Assembly: GCF_037975245.1 (NCBI RefSeq)
Contig: NC_092568.1
Location: forward strand, 36,919,001-36,983,000
Direction of reading: 5' to 3'
Length of the DNA: 64,000 bases
Source of the DNA: Apostichopus japonicus
Taxonomy: Eukaryota; Echinodermata; Holothuroidea; Aspidochirotida; Stichopodidae
Shown here: in pieces, positions 60,503-64,000 of the stretch
Layout: each line of letters begins with the position of its first letter
How positions within the stretch are numbered: the first letter of the stretch is position 1
The notes under the pieces: model-generated
What the model saw: only the letters and a program-made list of their open reading frames with translations
Database searches by the model: none
Told to the model about the DNA's origin: nothing
Translations under genes and position numbers: made by a program

Positions 60503-63500
60503 GACTTACCGTCCATCCTCCTCCATCAGTCATACTATACATATAAAACATATCGTCTATACTGTTGGATGTCATACTAGACTTACCGTCCATCCTCCTC
60601 CATCAGTCATATTATACATACATACAACATATCGTCTATACTATAGGATGTTATACTAGACTTGCCGTTCATCCTCCTCCATCAGTCATATTATACATAT
60701 ACAACATATCGTCTATACTATAGGATGTCATCCTAGACTTACCGTCCATCCTCCTCCATCAGTCATATTATACATACATACAACATATCGTCTATACTAT
60801 AGGATGTCATACTAGACTTACCGTTCATCCTCCTCCATCAGTCATATTATACATACATACAACATATCGTCTATACTATAGGATGTCATACTAGACTTAC
60901 CGTCCATCCTCCTCCATCAGTCATACTATACATATAAAACATATCGTCTATACTGTTGGATGTCATACTAGACTTACCGTCCATCCTCTTCCATCAGTCA
61001 TATTATACATACATACAACATATCGTCTATACTATAGGATGTTATACTAGACTTACCGTTCATCCTCCTCCATCAGTCATATTATACATATACAACATAT
61101 CGTCTATACTATAGGATGTCATCCTAGACTTACCGTCCATCCTCCTCCATCAGTCATATTATACATACATACAACATATCGTCTATACTATAGGATGTCA
61201 TACTAGACTTACCGTTCATCCTCCTCCATCAGTCATATTATACATACATACAACATATCGTCTATACTATAGGATGTCATACTAGACTTACCGTCCATCC
61301 TCCTCCATCAGTCATACTATACATATACAACATATCGTCTATACTGTTGGATGTCATACTAGACTTACCGTCCATCCTCCTCCATCAGTCATTTTATACA
61401 TACATACAACATATCGTCTATACTATAGGATGTCATACTAGACTTACCGTTCATCCTCCTCCATCAGTCATATTATACATACATACAACATATCGTCTAT
61501 ACTATAGGATGTCATCCTAGACTTACCGTTCATCCTCCTCCATCAGTCATATTATACATACATACAACATATCGTCTATACTATAGGATGTCATACTAGA
61601 CTTACCGTCCATCCTCCTCCATCAGTCATATTATACATATACAACATATCGTCTATACTGTTGGATGTCATACTAGACTTACCGTCCATCCTCCTCCATC
61701 AGTCATATTATACATACATACAACATATCGTCTATACTATAGGATGTCATACTAGACTTACCGTTCATCCTCCTCCATCAGTCATATTATACATACATAC
61801 AACATATCGTCTATACTATAGGATGTCATACTAGACTTACCGTCCATCCTCCTCCATCAGTCATACTATACATATACAACATATCGTCTATACTGTTGGA
61901 TGTCATACTAGACTTACCGTCCATCCTCCTCCATCAGTCATATTATACATACATACAACATATCGTCTATACTATAGGATGTCATACTAGACTTACCGTC
62001 CATCCTCCTCCATCAGTCATACTATACATATACAACATATCGTCTATACTATAGGATGTCATCCTAGACTTACCGTCCATCCTCCTCCATCAGTCATATT
62101 ATACATACATACAACATATCGTCTATACTATAGGATGTCATACTAGACTTACCGTTCATCCTCCTCCATCAGTCATATTATACATACATACAACATATCG
62201 TCTATACTATAGGATGTCATACTAGACTTACCGTCCATCCTCCTCCATCAGTCATACTATACATATACAACATATCGTCTATACTGTTGGATGTCATACT
62301 AGACTTACCGTCCATCCTCCTCCATCAGTCATATTATACATACATACAACATATCGTCTATACTATAGGATTTCATACTAGACTTACCGTTCATCCTCCT
62401 CCATCAGTCATATTATACATACATACAACATATCGTCTATACTATAGGATGTCATACTAGACTTACCGTTCATCCTCCTCCATCAGTCATATTATACATA
62501 CATACAACATATCGTCTATACTATAGGATGTCATACTAGACTTACCGTCCATCCTCCTCCATCAGTCATACTATACATATACAACATATCGTCTATACTG
62601 TTGGATGTCATACTAGACTTACCGTCCATCCTCCTCCATCAGTCATATTATACATACATACAACATATCGTCTATACTATAGGATGTCATACTAGACTTA
62701 CCGTTCATCCTCTTCCATCAGTCATATTATACATATACAACATATCGTCTATACTATAGGATGTTATACTAGACTTACCGTCCATGGAGCTCCATCAGTC
62801 ATATTATACATACATACAACATATCGTCTATACTGTTGGATGTCATACTAGACTTACCGTCCATCCTCCTCCATCAGTCATATTATACATATACAACATA
62901 TCGTCTATACTATAGGATGTCATACTAGACTTACCGTCCATGGAGCTCCATCAGTCATATTATACATACATACAACATATCGTCTATACTGTTGGATGTC
63001 ATACTAGACTTACCGTCCATCCTCCTCCATCAGTCATACTATACATATACAACATATCGTCTATACTGTTGGATGTCACACTAGACTTACCGTGCATCCT
63101 CCTCCATCAGTCATATTATACATACATACAACATATCGTCTATACTATAGGATGTCATACTAGACTTACCGTCCATCCTCCTCCATCAGTCATATTATAC
63201 ATACATACAACATATCGTCTATACTATAGGATGTCATCCTAGACTTACCGTTCATCCTCCTCCATCAGTCATATTATACATACATACAACATATCGTCTA
63301 TACTATAGGATGTCATACTAGACTTACCGTTCATCCTCCTCCATCAGTCATATTATACATACATACAACATATCGTCTATACTATAGGATGTCATACTAG
63401 ACTTACCGTCCATCCTCCTCCATCAGTCGTACTATACATATACAACATATCGTCTATACTGTTGGATGTCATACTAGACTTACCGTCCATCCTCCTCCAT

Positions 63501-64000
63501 CAGTCATATTATACATACATACAACATATCGTCTATACTATAGGATGTCATACTAGACTTACCGTTCATCCTCCTCCATCAGTCATATTATACATATACA
63601 ACATATCGTCTATACTATAGGATGTCATCCTAGACTTACCGTCCATCCTCCTCCATCAGTCATATCATACATACATACAACATATCGTCTATACTATAGG
63701 ATGTCATACTAGACTTACCGTTCATCCTCTTCCATCAGTCATATTATACATATACAACATATCGTCTATACTATAGGATGTTATACTAGACTTACCGTCC
63801 ATGGAGCTCCATCAGTCATATTATACATACATACAACATATCGTCTATACTGTTGGATGTCATACTAGACTTACCGTCCATCCTCCTCCATCAGTCATAT
63901 TATACATATACAACATATCGTCTATACTATAGGATGTTATACTAGACTTACCGTCCATGGAGCTCCATCAGTCATATTATACATACATACAACATATCGT
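60503..64000 (-). repeat. ~78-bp array carrying a FReD exon end plus splice donor, about 45 copies, runs off the window
   Basis: GACTTACCGTCCAT recurs every 74-79 bp from 60503 to the window edge (first spacings 77 and 79). On the minus strand each unit reads ATGACTGATGGAGGAGGATG then GACGGTAAGT. That translates as M-T-D-G-G-G-W-T immediately before a consensus GTAAGT donor, which is how the exon covering the M-T-x-D-G-G-G-W-T motif of fibrinogen-like domains ends. The rest of the unit is intron-like (CTAGTATGACATCC, TATAGTATAGACGATATG). Variants alternate (CCTCCTCC versus GGAGCTCC; ATACAACA versus ATAAAACA) with hints of a ~390-bp higher-order period. A FReD terminal exon lies on the same strand 6 kb away. 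Confidence 0.9.

Noticed and set aside
62940..63242. 100-residue plus-strand frame
   Set aside because: Lies wholly in the 78-bp array and is one of several repeat-driven frames on the strand opposite the FReD-like exon ends.

Overview
The window is eukaryotic, intron-rich and repeat-rich nuclear DNA, probably from an aquatic invertebrate. An echinoderm-like deuterostome is the best guess, and the species cannot be named from the sequence. The case rests on a split selenoprotein L gene (a family of aquatic animals), a fibrinogen-related exon, LINE tails of the CR1/L2 kind, many short inverted-repeat transposons and abundant tandem repeats. There are no operons and no bacterial signals.

The one complete gene found is on the minus strand, from its ATG at 43915 to its stop at 27335. 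It has eight coding exons totalling 909 nt (302 residues plus stop), all with GT-AG junctions and compatible phases. It reads as selenoprotein L (SELENOL). Exon 5 holds two in-frame TGA codons three codons apart, giving a U-x-x-U redox motif at residues 165 and 168. The short last exon is followed by a well-formed SECIS element (about 27081-27175) and an AATAAA signal. A diverged second SECIS-like copy lies exactly 300 bp further on. The introns carry two 6-bp-TSD hAT-like MITEs, a LINE 3' end with another MITE nested inside it, and a MITE holding telomere-like repeats.

Region by region: 1-22 kb is gene-poor, with minisatellites, a LINE fragment, a palindromic MITE, a roughly 700-bp GATA/GGAT array and a 60-bp minisatellite. 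22-27 kb is mostly unassigned, with one weak exon candidate. 27.1-43.9 kb is SELENOL. At 44.0 kb a short divergent ORF starts 97 bp from the SELENOL ATG. 44.6-46.3 kb is a ~214-bp satellite. 46.6-54 kb holds a Harbinger-like MITE, a tRNA-derived SINE, TA arrays and a ~50-bp minisatellite.

54.3 kb to the end appears to be the remains of a minus-strand fibrinogen-related (FReD) gene. The terminal exon is at 54287-54582. It is followed by a 44-bp minisatellite and a 3-kb inverted-repeat transposon. From 60503 to the window edge runs a ~78-bp array. Each unit carries, on the minus strand, the end of a FReD exon (MTDGGGWT) joined to a consensus GTAAGT splice donor. I did not find the middle exons of the fibrinogen domain between the array and the terminal exon.

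Most long open frames in the window come from tandem repeats or transposons and are not listed as genes.
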